A stretch of DNA of 64,000 nt, taken from positions 3,107,697 to 3,171,696 of the forward strand of contig NZ_CP120717.1 in NCBI RefSeq assembly GCF_032883915.1, read 5' to 3'. Source of the stretch: Endozoicomonas sp. 8E (lineage in GTDB: Bacteria; Pseudomonadota; Gammaproteobacteria; Pseudomonadales; Endozoicomonadaceae). Shown here one piece after another: positions 1 through 8,573 of this stretch (its first letter is position 1; each line of letters starts with the position of its first letter). Below the pieces are notes generated by a model, which worked only from the letters and a program-made list of their open reading frames with translations, searched no databases and had not been told where the DNA came from. A program made the position numbers and the translations under genes.

Positions 1-371
1 ATTTCGGCGTTGACAGCTTCTTTCAGTTTGACTTTGCCAGCAGGTTTGCCATTCAGGTCGACGCGGTTTCTGCCTTCCTTGATCGATGATAGGTAGCGGT
101 CCTGCTGAGTAAAGAGTTTCAGGGCTTTTTTGATGGTACTGACCGGAAATTCACCGGTCTGTTTCATTTCATTATGGATGCCGACTTTAAGGGGGCGCGG
201 TGAAGCCACTCGAAAGGCTTCAGGCCAGCGTTCCCTGATCAGGCGGAGTGCTTCAGAACTGGATATTTCATCTCTATCGTTAGCTGAAGGCTGTTCATCA
301 GAAGAAGAAAGGTTACTGCATTGAGTATCTGCCTTTGAAATAGTCAGATCTTCTCTTTCTGCATTGTGCAT
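1..371 (-). CDS. ProQ/FinO-domain RNA-binding protein, C-terminus cut by window edge
   Basis: The frame stays open from an ATG at 371 to the left edge and gives about 123 residues. After a polar, Ser/Glu-rich leader of about 38 residues comes a clear FinO/ProQ domain: WPEAFRVASPRPLKVGIHNE, then a helical stretch with FTQQDRYLSSIKEG and the RVDLNGKPAG turn. In this family the domain binds structured small RNAs and mRNA 3' ends and acts as an RNA chaperone in the cytoplasm. The gene lies downstream of the DUF2237 gene on the same strand, about 100 bases away. The Shine-Dalgarno match is weak, so the start is not certain. Because the C-terminal part is missing I cannot tell a full ProQ (with C-terminal Tudor-like domain) from a minimal FinO-domain protein. 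Confidence 0.8.
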   Translation of the reverse strand, partial: MHNAEREDLTISKADTQCSNLSSSDEQPSANDRDEISSSEALRLIRERWPEAFRVASPRPLKVGIHNEMKQTGEFPVSTIKKALKLFTQQDRYLSSIKEGRNRVDLNGKPAGKVKLKEAVNAE

Positions 372-473
372 ATTGTGCTCATGACTGATTACTTGAGATG
401 TTTGTTCTGTACAATTGTACTGCATTGTGGGCTTCTATTGGTATATTTTGAATCTGAACTTTTGTCTCGTTTA

Positions 474-869
474 TTAATGAATATCAAGGGCTTTGGATTT
501 CAATACCCCAAAGCTGATCATTTCAAGAGCCTTTTCGTGTGTCGATCTCAAATAGACTGGAGGGGCGACGCCGGCTTCATAGGCTTGTATCCACCTCTGT
601 GCACACAGACACCATTGATCACCCTCTTTGAGACCGGGAAAGTGGTAAGCCTGATTGGGAGTAATCAGGTCGTTACCCTGTTCGAGGGAAAATTCCAGGA
701 AATCCCTGGTGACTCTGGCGCAGACAACGTGCTGTCCAATATCATTCCTGTCAGTATGGCAATATCCATCCCGGTAGATTCCGGTGATAGGATCAAGGCA
801 GCAGGGTTGAAGGGGTTCCCCGAGAACATTTTTTTGATCAGAAGCCGATGCGCTCATGCCATTTTCCAT
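474..869 (-). CDS. DUF2237 family protein
   Basis: A 131-residue protein with the full DUF2237 pattern. After a short leader it has NVLGEPLQPCCLDPITGIYR, then a CHTDRNDIGQHVVCA segment, a DFLEFSLEQGNDLITP segment, and the strongly conserved FPGLKEGDQWCLCAQRW followed by EAGVAPPVYLRSTHEKAL. Several conserved Cys and His residues suggest metal binding, but the family has no established function. Its length fits the family (about 120-130). An AGGA lies about eight bases before the ATG. The plus-strand open frame over the same stretch is a shadow. Confidence 0.85.
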   Translation of the reverse strand: MENGMSASASDQKNVLGEPLQPCCLDPITGIYRDGYCHTDRNDIGQHVVCARVTRDFLEFSLEQGNDLITPNQAYHFPGLKEGDQWCLCAQRWIQAYEAGVAPPVYLRSTHEKALEMISFGVLKSKALDIH

Positions 870-935
870 AGACAGTCCTGAGGAGAGAGTTAACAGCAGG
901 TTGCTTCGGCAGTCAATGAAGAATTTTCAGTAAGA

Positions 936-964
936 TCCTGACAGTAAAGAGGGGAGTGTCAGGA
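936..964. terminator. Perfect 8-bp hairpin between the DUF2237 gene and the 85-aa gene
   Basis: TCCTGACA at 936-943 pairs exactly with TGTCAGGA at 957-964 around a 13-base loop. On the plus strand it is followed by CCTTGATTTTT, the better intrinsic-terminator tail; on the minus strand the tail is poor. It separates the minus-strand 85-aa gene from the DUF2237 gene, so it could attenuate read-through between them. Confidence 0.45.
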
Positions 965-1029
965 CCTTGATTTTTATTGTTATTTGCAGACATAGTCGTT
1001 TAGCTTTGTCTAAGACATTACTGCTTGTA

Positions 1030-1287
1030 TCAAGGTCTGATAGATGTGTGGTTTTTTGCCTGTTTGAGCGTCATTTGCAGTGCCTGTTCTCTGGGCAGGA
1101 CTTTGTAAATACTTCTCAGATATTCGGCTTCAAGCTCTAAAGAGTCTTCAGCGTTTATAGAACCTTCTGTCTTTACAGTTTCTTCTAATCTGAGGTTGTT
1201 GAATTCTTGATGTTTTTCTTTCAGTTGCACATTGGCTCTGAGGTATTTCAGATAAGCTTCCATGTGACTTTGTTCAGGTTTGCTCAT
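1030..1287 (-). CDS. Small hypothetical protein, charged helical
   Basis: An 85-residue, strongly charged protein rich in Glu, Lys and Leu, without signal peptide, membrane segment or Cys. Most of it would form long amphipathic helices (residues 8-75). I do not recognise a family. It begins ATG AGC AAA CCT with a GGAACAAG stretch just upstream as a modest ribosome-binding site. It is same-strand with the DUF2237 gene but about 160 bases and a hairpin apart, so co-transcription is doubtful. No competing frame is better. Confidence 0.5.
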   Translation of the reverse strand: MSKPEQSHMEAYLKYLRANVQLKEKHQEFNNLRLEETVKTEGSINAEDSLELEAEYLRSIYKVLPREQALQMTLKQAKNHTSIRP

Positions 1288-1814
1288 TCTTGTTCCAAAT
1301 CGCCTTGGTCGAAAAATGCGTGTTTAGCTAAAAAGTGATCTGTTTGAGCTAAACGTATTTTCAACATTAAAAATAATGAATCCTATTCAACTGTTGTCCT
1401 GACATCCTTTCTTCGGACGGGCTGCCCGTTGTGAGAGTGTGATATGCACAGCGCGTGCCAATGATAGAGGGGTGGGTATTAATACCTATTCTGGTGCGTT
1501 TTTTCTTTGTATGGGGTGAGTGCGTAAGTGGCTTTTTTGGGTTGTTCTTCACAGTGCTACGTTACGATTGGGATCGCGGGTTACACATTGTTCCAGGGTG
1601 AATCCCGTCGGCGAGTGCTTTTTCTCATTGGTTTGACAGATTTTTGTCACTACGAATCTTACGGGCAACCACCCATTAATGAAATCTGCTCTTTGTCGGC
1701 CAGCCAGACCTCCTGTTTGCCTGATCGTTTGTAGCGCTCTTTAGTCCTTATATAGCCAATAGTTTTGTTTCCCTTGGACATTGTCCCCAGAGCGCAGCTG
1801 AAGACGAGGATATT
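1288..1814. other. Intergenic, 527 bases, no supported gene
   Basis: This stretch separates a minus-strand small gene from the plus-strand L,D-transpeptidase gene, so it should hold both promoters. Short open frames exist on both strands but lack family resemblance and ribosome-binding sites. I see no repeat, hairpin or RNA gene in it. Confidence 0.5.
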
Positions 1815-3176
1815 ATGCATAGATGGGTTGTCATGCTGATTGGATTCACGCTTCACGCCAAGGCTGATAATACTGCCTATATCAACTGGATCGCCGGTTT
1901 ACCTGACCAGGGGATTCCTGTGGAGGACCTGGACTGGCAGCGCCTCGTTGCCAGTCCCTCTCCGGCAGTGCTTCAACAAATGGTTCGTCGGTACGCTCTT
2001 TATGTTGATAGAGGGCGTCTTGATAAAAGATTGTTTCAGCCAGGCTGGCAGATAGATGATCAACCACGTAAAGAAAAAGATCAATCACAACGCTATTCAA
2101 TTGATGACCTTAAGAGTCTTGAGCCTGATCTGCCTCAATATCGTGCTTTGATCAACAGTCTGAAAAAACTCAAGAACTGGAGCCTGATGGCTGCTCAGGA
2201 ATTTCCGGATGATCTTATTTTCTTTAAAGATGACCAACACCCTGCTGTTGCCCGCCTGAATGAGTGGTTGATGGATCTCGATCTTGCAGAGCATTTGGAA
2301 GGAAGTGTTTATACTCAAGCGCATAAGGATGTCCTGACGCAAGTGCAGCTTCAGTTTGATCTGATGCCGGACGGCAGGTTGGGGATCATGACGCGTCAGG
2401 CATTGTTAGCCATAACTCACGAAAGAATCAGAACGCTTAAGGCTAATCTTGAGCGCCTTCGCTGGTTGCCATCGACACTGCCATACCCACACATTCGTGT
2501 GGATATTGCGGGTTTCAATGTTGCCTGGGTCAAGAATAAAACCCATCATAAGATTCATAAGGCGATCGTTGGAATGCGTCATAAACAGACACCCGTTTTC
2601 AATGATCAGGTCGAAAGTGTGACATTCAATCCCGTCTGGAAAGTTCCTCATTCTATAGCCGCCCATTCGATGTTAAGGGCTGAAAGGAAAGAACCGGGAT
2701 TTTTAAAGCGTGAAGGTTTCGTCGTTTATGAAAGCTGGGAGGACCGGGCACCCGCTGTTGCAATCGATAAAGTCAACTGGCGATCCATGACGCCCGGAAT
2801 ATTTCGTTACCGGCTTGAGCAGCAACCCGGTGAGAAAAACCGATTAGGGCGCTTTAAGCTGGACCTGCCGAATCAGTTCGGTGTCTATCTCCACGATACG
2901 GATAAGCCTGAGTTGTTTGAAGAGGAAAGGAGGATGTTTAGTTCAGGCTGTACCCGGGTTGAAGGGATTGCCGATTTGATTCAAACCATCTTTCATCAGC
3001 AATCTATGGCATGGGTGCACAAAACCGCCCCTGAAGAGCTGACTTACAAAAGAATGCTTTTCCAGCCTGTGCCTATCTATTTTGTTTACTTTACAGCCTG
3101 GCCCGATGAATCGGGCAGAGTCCGGTTCAGAGAAGATATCTATCGGCAGGACGCTGCCATGACCAGCTGGTTCTGA
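1815..3176 (+). CDS. L,D-transpeptidase, YcbB/LdtD type (peptidoglycan cross-linking)
   Basis: A 453-residue exported protein. Residues 1-17 form a short signal peptide ending HAKA. A peptidoglycan-binding-like segment lies around residues 155-200 (YTQAHKDVLTQVQLQFDLMP, then DGRLGIMTRQALL), followed by the YkuD catalytic domain at about 225-430. The active-site block reads YLHDTDKPELF, then MFSSGCTRVEG with the nucleophilic Cys and conserved Arg. Such enzymes make 3-3 meso-DAP cross-links in the periplasm. It is shorter than E. coli LdtD (615 residues), mostly in the N-terminal half. GAGGA nine bases before the ATG supports the start. It is transcribed toward the SRP RNA gene. Confidence 0.85.
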   Translation: MHRWVVMLIGFTLHAKADNTAYINWIAGLPDQGIPVEDLDWQRLVASPSPAVLQQMVRRYALYVDRGRLDKRLFQPGWQIDDQPRKEKDQSQRYSIDDLKSLEPDLPQYRALINSLKKLKNWSLMAAQEFPDDLIFFKDDQHPAVARLNEWLMDLDLAEHLEGSVYTQAHKDVLTQVQLQFDLMPDGRLGIMTRQALLAITHERIRTLKANLERLRWLPSTLPYPHIRVDIAGFNVAWVKNKTHHKIHKAIVGMRHKQTPVFNDQVESVTFNPVWKVPHSIAAHSMLRAERKEPGFLKREGFVVYESWEDRAPAVAIDKVNWRSMTPGIFRYRLEQQPGEKNRLGRFKLDLPNQFGVYLHDTDKPELFEEERRMFSSGCTRVEGIADLIQTIFHQQSMAWVHKTAPEELTYKRMLFQPVPIYFVYFTAWPDESGRVRFREDIYRQDAAMTSWF

Positions 3177-3204
3177 ACATCAGGCAGAGAGACATTATAA
3201 GTAG

Positions 3205-3233
3205 TTGACGGAGCAGGGTGTTTTGTGGAAAAT
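3205..3233 (+). promoter_or_regulatory. Candidate sigma-70 promoter of the SRP RNA gene
   Basis: TTGACG (3205-3210) and GAAAAT (3228-3233) are separated by 17 bases and lie about 32 bases before the predicted mature 5' end of the SRP RNA. The -35 is close to consensus; the -10 is weaker. No start-site evidence is available. Confidence 0.4.
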
Positions 3234-3264
3234 GCGCTGCATCCAGACGAGATGTCTGTTTTTT

Positions 3265-3376
<112 letters not shown>

Positions 3377-3496
3377 TCCATCTGTATTGCCCTGTCCTTT
3401 AAATATCCTTATCAGACCCCTGTGAATCGTGCATTCTTTCGTTTTCTTGGTTAGCATAGAGTCCTCAGTTTCAGTTACCGGTATTTAAGCTTTTCA

Positions 3497-5506
3497 ATGA
3501 GCTATCAGGTTCTTGCACGCAAATGGCGACCCCGTTCTTTTAAAGAGCTGGTGGGCCAGACTCACGTATTACAGGCTCTGGTCAATGCGTTGGACCAGGA
3601 TCGGCTGCATCATGCTTATCTGTTCACGGGCACACGAGGAGTGGGCAAGACAACCATTGCCAGAATTCTTGCCAAGTGCCTTAACTGTGAAACAGGGGTC
3701 AGCTCCACTCCCTGTGGGCAGTGCTCTGCCTGCTGCGAAATTGATGAAGGTCGTTTTGTTGATCTTATTGAAGTGGATGCTGCTTCCAGAACCAAGGTGG
3801 AAGATACCCGTGAGCTGCTTGATAATGTTCAGTATGCTCCTACCAGAGGGCGTTATAAGGTTTATCTGATTGACGAAGTGCACATGCTCTCGGTGCACAG
3901 TTTTAATGCGTTGCTAAAAACCCTGGAAGAACCACCTCCCCATGTAAAGTTCCTGTTGGCTACCACTGATCCTCAGAAGCTACCGGTCACCATTCTGTCG
4001 CGATGTTTGCAGTTTGGGCTGAAAAATATGACACCGGAAAGGATTGTCGGTCATCTGGAAAATATTCTCGGCCAGGAAGCTATCCCTTTTGAAGGTCCGG
4101 CCCTCTGGCAGCTGGCCAGAGCAGCCGATGGCAGTATGAGGGACTCTTTGAGCCTGACCGATCAGGCCATCGCATTCGGTAATGGTCAGGTAACCGAGCA
4201 GGAAGTCAGTGCCATGCTCGGTACTATTGATCAGGGTCAGGTCATGAAGATGGTCCGGGCTCTTTCGTCGGGTGGGGCTCCTGAGGTGCTGGCCGCTGTT
4301 GCTAACCTGGCCGAACATGCACCGGACTACAGGGCAGTATTGGATGATATGCTTTCCATGCTGCATCGGATTGCCATTGCCCAGGCAGTGCCTGAGGCAG
4401 TTGACAATAGTCAGGGTGATCGTGAGCAGGTTTTGGAACTGGCGGGTAATATGCTGGCTGAAAGTGTTCAGCTCTATTATCAGGTTGGTCTGATCGGGAA
4501 AAGAGATCTTCCGCTGGCGCCGGATCCACGGGGCGGCTTCGAAATGGCTCTATTGAGAATGCTGGCATTCAGGCCTGAGCCTGTTGCCATTCAGGTGCCA
4601 CAAAGTGCCCGGCGTGAAGTGGAGGCCCAGTCAGCAGAGGCTTCAGAACCTGTTGTATCATCTCCTGATCCGGAACCTGAGCCTGCTGGTGTAATGCAGC
4701 CCGAGAGTCAGCAGCAACGGGCTACTGAAGCATACGAGCCAAAAAATCCTCTGTCATCACCTATGGCTGAAGAGCACCACCCTCATACCATTGCAGCTGA
4801 CCAGCCCGCTACTGCCATTGCAGAAACCCCCTTACCGGAAGACTTTTCTCCTTCAACGGTATCCAATCTGGAGCCGGCTCAGGTACACGAATCCGATCAA
4901 AGTGTTGTTGAAGAGGTTTCGTCACTGCTTGAAGTCAGTCAGAAAGAGGAGGTGGAGGAAGATGTTCCGCCACCAATATCCACTTATGAAGCTTATGCGT
5001 CTGAGCAGGCATCACGAGGTATGGTCGATCAGCCAGAGCCTGAGTCAACACAAGTGAAAGAAGAACCTGTTCAGAGTACTGTTCCTGAAGAAAGCATTTC
5101 TTTTGCTGACTTGAATGTTGAATCCTGGGTGCCTGTTTTCAGAAGTCTTCCTCTGGGTGGTGTGACCCGAACGATTGCCTCTCACTGTGAGTATGTCAGT
5201 CATTCAGCAGGTAGAGTCGATCTGCGACTGGATAGTGGCAGAAGTACTTTGTACAACGACACCCATCGGCAAAGGCTTGAGAAGGCGCTGAGCGACTATT
5301 TTGATCAGCCGCTCAGGGTTCAGGTAGAGATTGGTCAGGTTCAGGCAGAAACTCCTGCCGCCTGGCGAGAGCGCAAAATGGCTGAACGAATGGCTGATGC
5401 TCGCTCCAGTATTTTTAATGATCAGCATGTGCAAGGTCTGATTAATGAATTTTCAGCTGTCGTCATCGAAGACAGTATTCAGCCAGTTGGCAATGTCGTT
5501 AAGTGA
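3497..5506 (+). CDS. dnaX: DNA polymerase III subunits tau/gamma
   Basis: A 669-residue clamp-loader ATPase. The AAA+ module fills residues 1-240: Walker A GTRGVGKTT near residue 45, the zinc-binding cysteines in CLNCETG and CGQCSACC, Walker B LIDEVHML, sensor 1 TTDPQKLP, and the SRC arginine finger. Domain III follows to about residue 365. Residues 370-535 are an acidic Pro/Glu/Gln-rich linker typical of tau, and the last 130 residues form the C-terminal domain that in tau contacts the polymerase alpha subunit. It is followed by ybaB and recR in the usual order. A possible -1 frameshift site at 4741-4747 could generate the short gamma form (see separate entry). Confidence 0.96.
   Translation: MSYQVLARKWRPRSFKELVGQTHVLQALVNALDQDRLHHAYLFTGTRGVGKTTIARILAKCLNCETGVSSTPCGQCSACCEIDEGRFVDLIEVDAASRTKVEDTRELLDNVQYAPTRGRYKVYLIDEVHMLSVHSFNALLKTLEEPPPHVKFLLATTDPQKLPVTILSRCLQFGLKNMTPERIVGHLENILGQEAIPFEGPALWQLARAADGSMRDSLSLTDQAIAFGNGQVTEQEVSAMLGTIDQGQVMKMVRALSSGGAPEVLAAVANLAEHAPDYRAVLDDMLSMLHRIAIAQAVPEAVDNSQGDREQVLELAGNMLAESVQLYYQVGLIGKRDLPLAPDPRGGFEMALLRMLAFRPEPVAIQVPQSARREVEAQSAEASEPVVSSPDPEPEPAGVMQPESQQQRATEAYEPKNPLSSPMAEEHHPHTIAADQPATAIAETPLPEDFSPSTVSNLEPAQVHESDQSVVEEVSSLLEVSQKEEVEEDVPPPISTYEAYASEQASRGMVDQPEPESTQVKEEPVQSTVPEESISFADLNVESWVPVFRSLPLGGVTRTIASHCEYVSHSAGRVDLRLDSGRSTLYNDTHRQRLEKALSDYFDQPLRVQVEIGQVQAETPAAWRERKMAERMADARSSIFNDQHVQGLINEFSAVVIEDSIQPVGNVVK
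4741..4770 (+). promoter_or_regulatory. Candidate programmed -1 frameshift site in dnaX
   Basis: In the reading frame CCA AAA AAT the heptamer A AAA AAT (4741-4747) allows both tRNAs to slip back one base. The -1 frame then reads seven codons to TGA at 4768-4770. The product would be about 424 residues, close to the 431-residue gamma of E. coli, where A AAA AAG does this job. AAU in the A site is a weaker slipper than AAG, and I find no convincing upstream Shine-Dalgarno enhancer or strong downstream stem. Confidence 0.45.
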
Positions 5507-5597
5507 TGAATAGCCGGGTATTTCAATCATCCGGCGGTCATATTTGTCTTTAGTTCGTCGCTTTCAATAAGCCAAAAGATAACGTAAAGGAGTTTTT

Positions 5598-5924
5598 ATG
5601 TTTAAGGGCGGTATGGGTAACCTGATGAAACAGGCCCAGAAAATGCAGGAAGATATGCAGCGTATCCAGGAAGAGCTGGCGAACGCTGAAGTGACTGGTG
5701 AATCTGGTGCCGGTCTGGTGAAAGTGATTATGAACGGTCGTCACGATGTCAAGGATGTCCAAATCGATCCAAGCCTGATGCAAGAAGACAAGGAAATGCT
5801 GGAAGATTTGCTGGCGGCAGCAGTGAATGATGCGGTGCGTAAAGTGGAAGAAAACAGCAAGGATAAAATGAGTGGTCTGACCGCTGGTATGGGGCTGCCT
5901 CCTGGCTTCAAGATGCCTTTTTAA
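5598..5924 (+). CDS. ybaB: YbaB/EbfC nucleoid-associated protein
   Basis: A 108-residue DNA-binding protein. It starts [20 protein letters not shown], the family N-terminal helix, followed by the conserved [20 protein letters not shown] strand region and the helical [15 protein letters not shown]. The C-terminus [10 protein letters not shown] is the usual family ending. It acts as a dimer on nucleoid DNA. AAAGGAG lies six bases before the ATG. The dnaX-ybaB-recR order is conserved in gammaproteobacteria and links it to replication and repair genes, though its exact role is unclear. Confidence 0.95.
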   Translation: MFKGGMGNLMKQAQKMQEDMQRIQEELANAEVTGESGAGLVKVIMNGRHDVKDVQIDPSLMQEDKEMLEDLLAAAVNDAVRKVEENSKDKMSGLTAGMGLPPGFKMPF

Positions 5925-6031
5925 GCGTCATTTTCTTGCAGCAGGCTATTCGTCCAAAACACTTTTGGACAGTCATTGGCTACAGGATTTACTCAAGCTG
6001 AGTGGGTCCTGACCGGAATTTGAGTGCGTTT

Positions 6032-6631
6032 ATGTTCAGTCCTCTGATCAAGGAATTGATGAAATCCCTGCGTTGTTTGCCCGGGGTGGGGCCCAGGTCA
6101 TCCCAGAGAATGGCGTTGCATCTATTGGAAAAAGACCGGGAGGGCGCGCTTCGGCTGGCTAAAGCTCTCACCGAGGCAGCAGAAGGGGTAGGGCGCTGCA
6201 AGTCTTGCAGAACATTATGCGAGAGTGAATTGTGTGATATTTGCAGTAATCCGGGACGTGAGAAATCAACACTTTGTGTGGTAGAAAACCCTTCTGATGT
6301 GATGGCTCTGGAACAGGCTGGTGGCTATTCTGGACGCTATTTTGTTCTTATGGGGCATCTTTCACCGATCGATGGGGTTGGTCCTGACGAAATCGGTGTG
6401 ACCGACTTGCTGGAGCGAGTGTCCGATTTTCAGGTTAAAGAAGTGATTCTGGCAACTAACCCTACGGTTGAGGGTGAAGCCACGGCTCACTTTATTGCAG
6501 AAGAGCTCAAAAATATGGGCGTAGAAGCCAGCCGGATAGCACATGGTGTGCCGTTGGGTGGTGAGCTGGAGTACGTTGATGGTGGCACTCTGGCCCATGC
6601 ATTGGCAGGCCGACGAAAGCTTGAGCTATAA
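6032..6631 (+). CDS. recR: Recombination mediator RecR
   Basis: A 199-residue recombination protein of the RecFOR pathway, which loads RecA onto SSB-coated gaps. It has the N-terminal helix-hairpin-helix [13 protein letters not shown], a four-cysteine zinc motif ([16 protein letters not shown]), and a Toprim domain ([14 protein letters not shown], then [17 protein letters not shown]). The C-terminus with [17 protein letters not shown] is standard. A GTG at 6002 in the same frame would add ten residues, but the ATG at 6032 gives the family length (E. coli 201) and aligns with its first residues, so I prefer it. Confidence 0.94.
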   Translation: MFSPLIKELMKSLRCLPGVGPRSSQRMALHLLEKDREGALRLAKALTEAAEGVGRCKSCRTLCESELCDICSNPGREKSTLCVVENPSDVMALEQAGGYSGRYFVLMGHLSPIDGVGPDEIGVTDLLERVSDFQVKEVILATNPTVEGEATAHFIAEELKNMGVEASRIAHGVPLGGELEYVDGGTLAHALAGRRKLEL

Positions 6632-6658
6632 AGCAGCGAGGCTTGGAGATGTTGTAGA

Positions 6659-7588
6659 TTATTTAGGACAAAAGTACTGAATTCGATTTACAAGGCCTGT
6701 GGTTTTCGCTTCACCTGTTCGTATTCGGGTGTATCGATCCGTAGTCATCCAGTTAATGGTTTTCTGTGTGCCTGTCAAAGAATCCGGGAAGTAGGTGTTG
6801 ATATAGAGGGTGAAGCCGCCATTATCTGTACCAAAAGCGGTTTGCCAGCCTGTGTCACTATCGAGCTGAACTCGATAAAAACAATTTCTGCTGAAGCTGC
6901 TGGCCTGAAGCTTTCCGTCTCTGGCTTCATGAATCACTTTTTTAGTTGAATCCGGATCGGGAAACTCTTTCCATTCAATATTCTGACACTGGCTCAGTAT
7001 TGTATGGGTCAGCACTTTACTGGCTTGCCCATCCGCTTTCTGAACAAGGGTAGTATTTTTTCTGTCCGACTGAATATGGGCTCTGAGTACGGTTTTCAGG
7101 CCGCCGAAGTCTCCGGGTATCAGTTCAAGCCGAGTTTTGTAGTAACAGGTGGGCAGGTAATTGTAAAAGGCCTGTTCCTCATTGATCCAATGGAAACAGT
7201 CAGGATTAAAGCTGGTGTTGCTGCTGAGGTCTAATTTCTCTGGAACAGAAGGGCACCATCTGCGAATGGATTCAAAGCCAAGAGGTTTTTCACTGGTGCC
7301 GTTAATGCTTTCAACGATCAGAGTGTTTTTCTGTGCGGCAGAAATTTTGAGTATATAAGCCTCGGCATTTTCCAGGCTGCCGTAGGGGGTAAACAAGAGA
7401 GCATCTTTATTGACAGCGGCTGCGAAGAACCAGGCTTGATCGAACTCTACCTGGTAGTGGCAATGAGGGTTGAAATCGTCCGGGGTGCCTGTTGCTACAT
7501 CCACCCAGGGGGATTCGAGAGGCATCCAGGCAGCAAAAAATCCAAGAATTGTCGATAAGCCAGCAGCCATTGGAATACACCATAACAC
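6659..7588 (-). CDS. Secreted protein with three Cys-led repeats, function unknown
   Basis: A 309-residue protein with a hydrophobic N-terminus (residues 1-22), probably a signal peptide or anchor. The rest looks like three divergent copies of a unit of about 85-95 residues. The units start CHYQVEFDQ, CYYKTRLELI and CFYRVQLDSD, run through beta-rich segments, and end near a Cys such as RRWCPS or QYFCPK. The even spacing of Cys suggests disulfide-bonded beta domains in the periplasm or outside. I recognise no family. It converges with recR, with only 27 bases between the stops. Confidence 0.6.
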   Translation of the reverse strand: MLWCIPMAAGLSTILGFFAAWMPLESPWVDVATGTPDDFNPHCHYQVEFDQAWFFAAAVNKDALLFTPYGSLENAEAYILKISAAQKNTLIVESINGTSEKPLGFESIRRWCPSVPEKLDLSSNTSFNPDCFHWINEEQAFYNYLPTCYYKTRLELIPGDFGGLKTVLRAHIQSDRKNTTLVQKADGQASKVLTHTILSQCQNIEWKEFPDPDSTKKVIHEARDGKLQASSFSRNCFYRVQLDSDTGWQTAFGTDNGGFTLYINTYFPDSLTGTQKTINWMTTDRYTRIRTGEAKTTGLVNRIQYFCPK

Positions 7589-7638
7589 TATGATGTAACC
7601 ATTCTAGTTATTGTTTTAGAAGGCTGCCGACTAAGTGA

Positions 7639-8247
7639 TTACCAGTTGTAGCCAAATGTCACCGAATGAAAATCAATGGATTCATTCATGCTGTGCAGCC
7701 CGGCATTGGAGTAATGAAACCAGCCATAGCTGAGTTCAAATTGCTGATGAGCTCCAAATTCAACACCTGCCATAAGTCGGATCTCGAATTGGGAGTGACC
7801 GCCCATATTGATAGGCGATCTCTTCTCTTTCTCCAGATCTTGTTCAGAGAGGTAGGCGGCACCCACCCCAAGATCTATAAACGGACGCACGCTGGCGTTG
7901 GGAAGAAATCCCATTCTTAATACTGGCGAAAAACTAATAGTGGTTACTTTGTCTTTGCCGTCTGGACTGGGATTGTCACTGGCCGAGAGATGACTTTTCC
8001 ATGAGCTGGCAGCCAATTCAAAATAGCTGCTGAGCACAATGCTATCAGACTGATAAAAGTCCTTTTTCCAGTCCCAGGTGATACCCAGGCGCAGATTGGT
8101 GTAATCTGCTGAACGACCTGAAACAAGGTCAAGGTAATGGCCATAGCTAACATTGATACCATCTGGAACAAAGTCCTCTGCGTGAACGCTCTGTGTCTGG
8201 GTCAGCAGCGACGCTGACAGGCACAGGCTGGCAATAGCACTCTTCAT
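7639..8247 (-). CDS. PagL-type lipid A 3-O-deacylase (acyloxyacyl hydrolase family)
   Basis: A 202-residue outer-membrane beta-barrel protein. Residues 1-23 form a signal peptide ending SVHA. The rest alternates polar and hydrophobic residues as in an eight-stranded barrel and ends in an aromatic residue (GYNW). The catalytic region reads GWFHYSNAGLHSMNESIDFH: in PagL the His and Ser of HYS, plus a nearby Glu, form the active site that removes the 3-O acyl chain of lipid A. Dampening of endotoxicity is the known role. It lies near the capsule genes but is separated from kpsS by about 330 bases. Confidence 0.75.
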   Translation of the reverse strand: MKSAIASLCLSASLLTQTQSVHAEDFVPDGINVSYGHYLDLVSGRSADYTNLRLGITWDWKKDFYQSDSIVLSSYFELAASSWKSHLSASDNPSPDGKDKVTTISFSPVLRMGFLPNASVRPFIDLGVGAAYLSEQDLEKEKRSPINMGGHSQFEIRLMAGVEFGAHQQFELSYGWFHYSNAGLHSMNESIDFHSVTFGYNW

Positions 8248-8573
8248 ATACTTCCCCTTGATATTATTCTCTTAGTGGTTTCCACGCATTAGCTATCGGC
8301 CGATAAAAATGAAACTTTATGAGAAATTTGCAGATAGCTTATTGCCGGGGGGATTTGATTGGAGAAGAGGGCTAAAATCCTTTGCGCATTGGTCACGCAG
8401 ACTTATTTGTAATAAAGAGTAGTTATTCCACAACTGTTCTCAACTTGCTTGGTATTTCAAGTGACTAAGGGGGATCTCCCACCGATATTAGGTAGAGGAG
8501 GGTGTTGAGCAGAGGTGTATACAAAGAGAGGGAGAGCCATTAAATCAATATGGCTCGGGTGGTCAGTGCTGCT
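8248..8573. other. Intergenic, 326 bases; contains a hairpin downstream of kpsS
   Basis: GAGCCAT at 8534-8540 pairs with ATGGCTC at 8550-8556, just after the kpsS stop. On the minus strand it is followed by TCCCTCTCTTTG, a poor U-tract, so termination is only possible. The rest would hold the promoter of the deacylase gene. I see no gene. Confidence 0.45.

Noticed and set aside
366-881. 171-residue plus-strand open frame at the left end
   Set aside because: It lies opposite the DUF2237 gene, which has full family motifs; this frame has no recognisable features.
6646-6661. ATGTTGTAGATTA resembling a Tus-binding Ter site
   Set aside because: It shares ATGTTGTA with the E. coli Ter consensus but lacks the following AACTAA core; one partial match by chance is expected in 64 kb.
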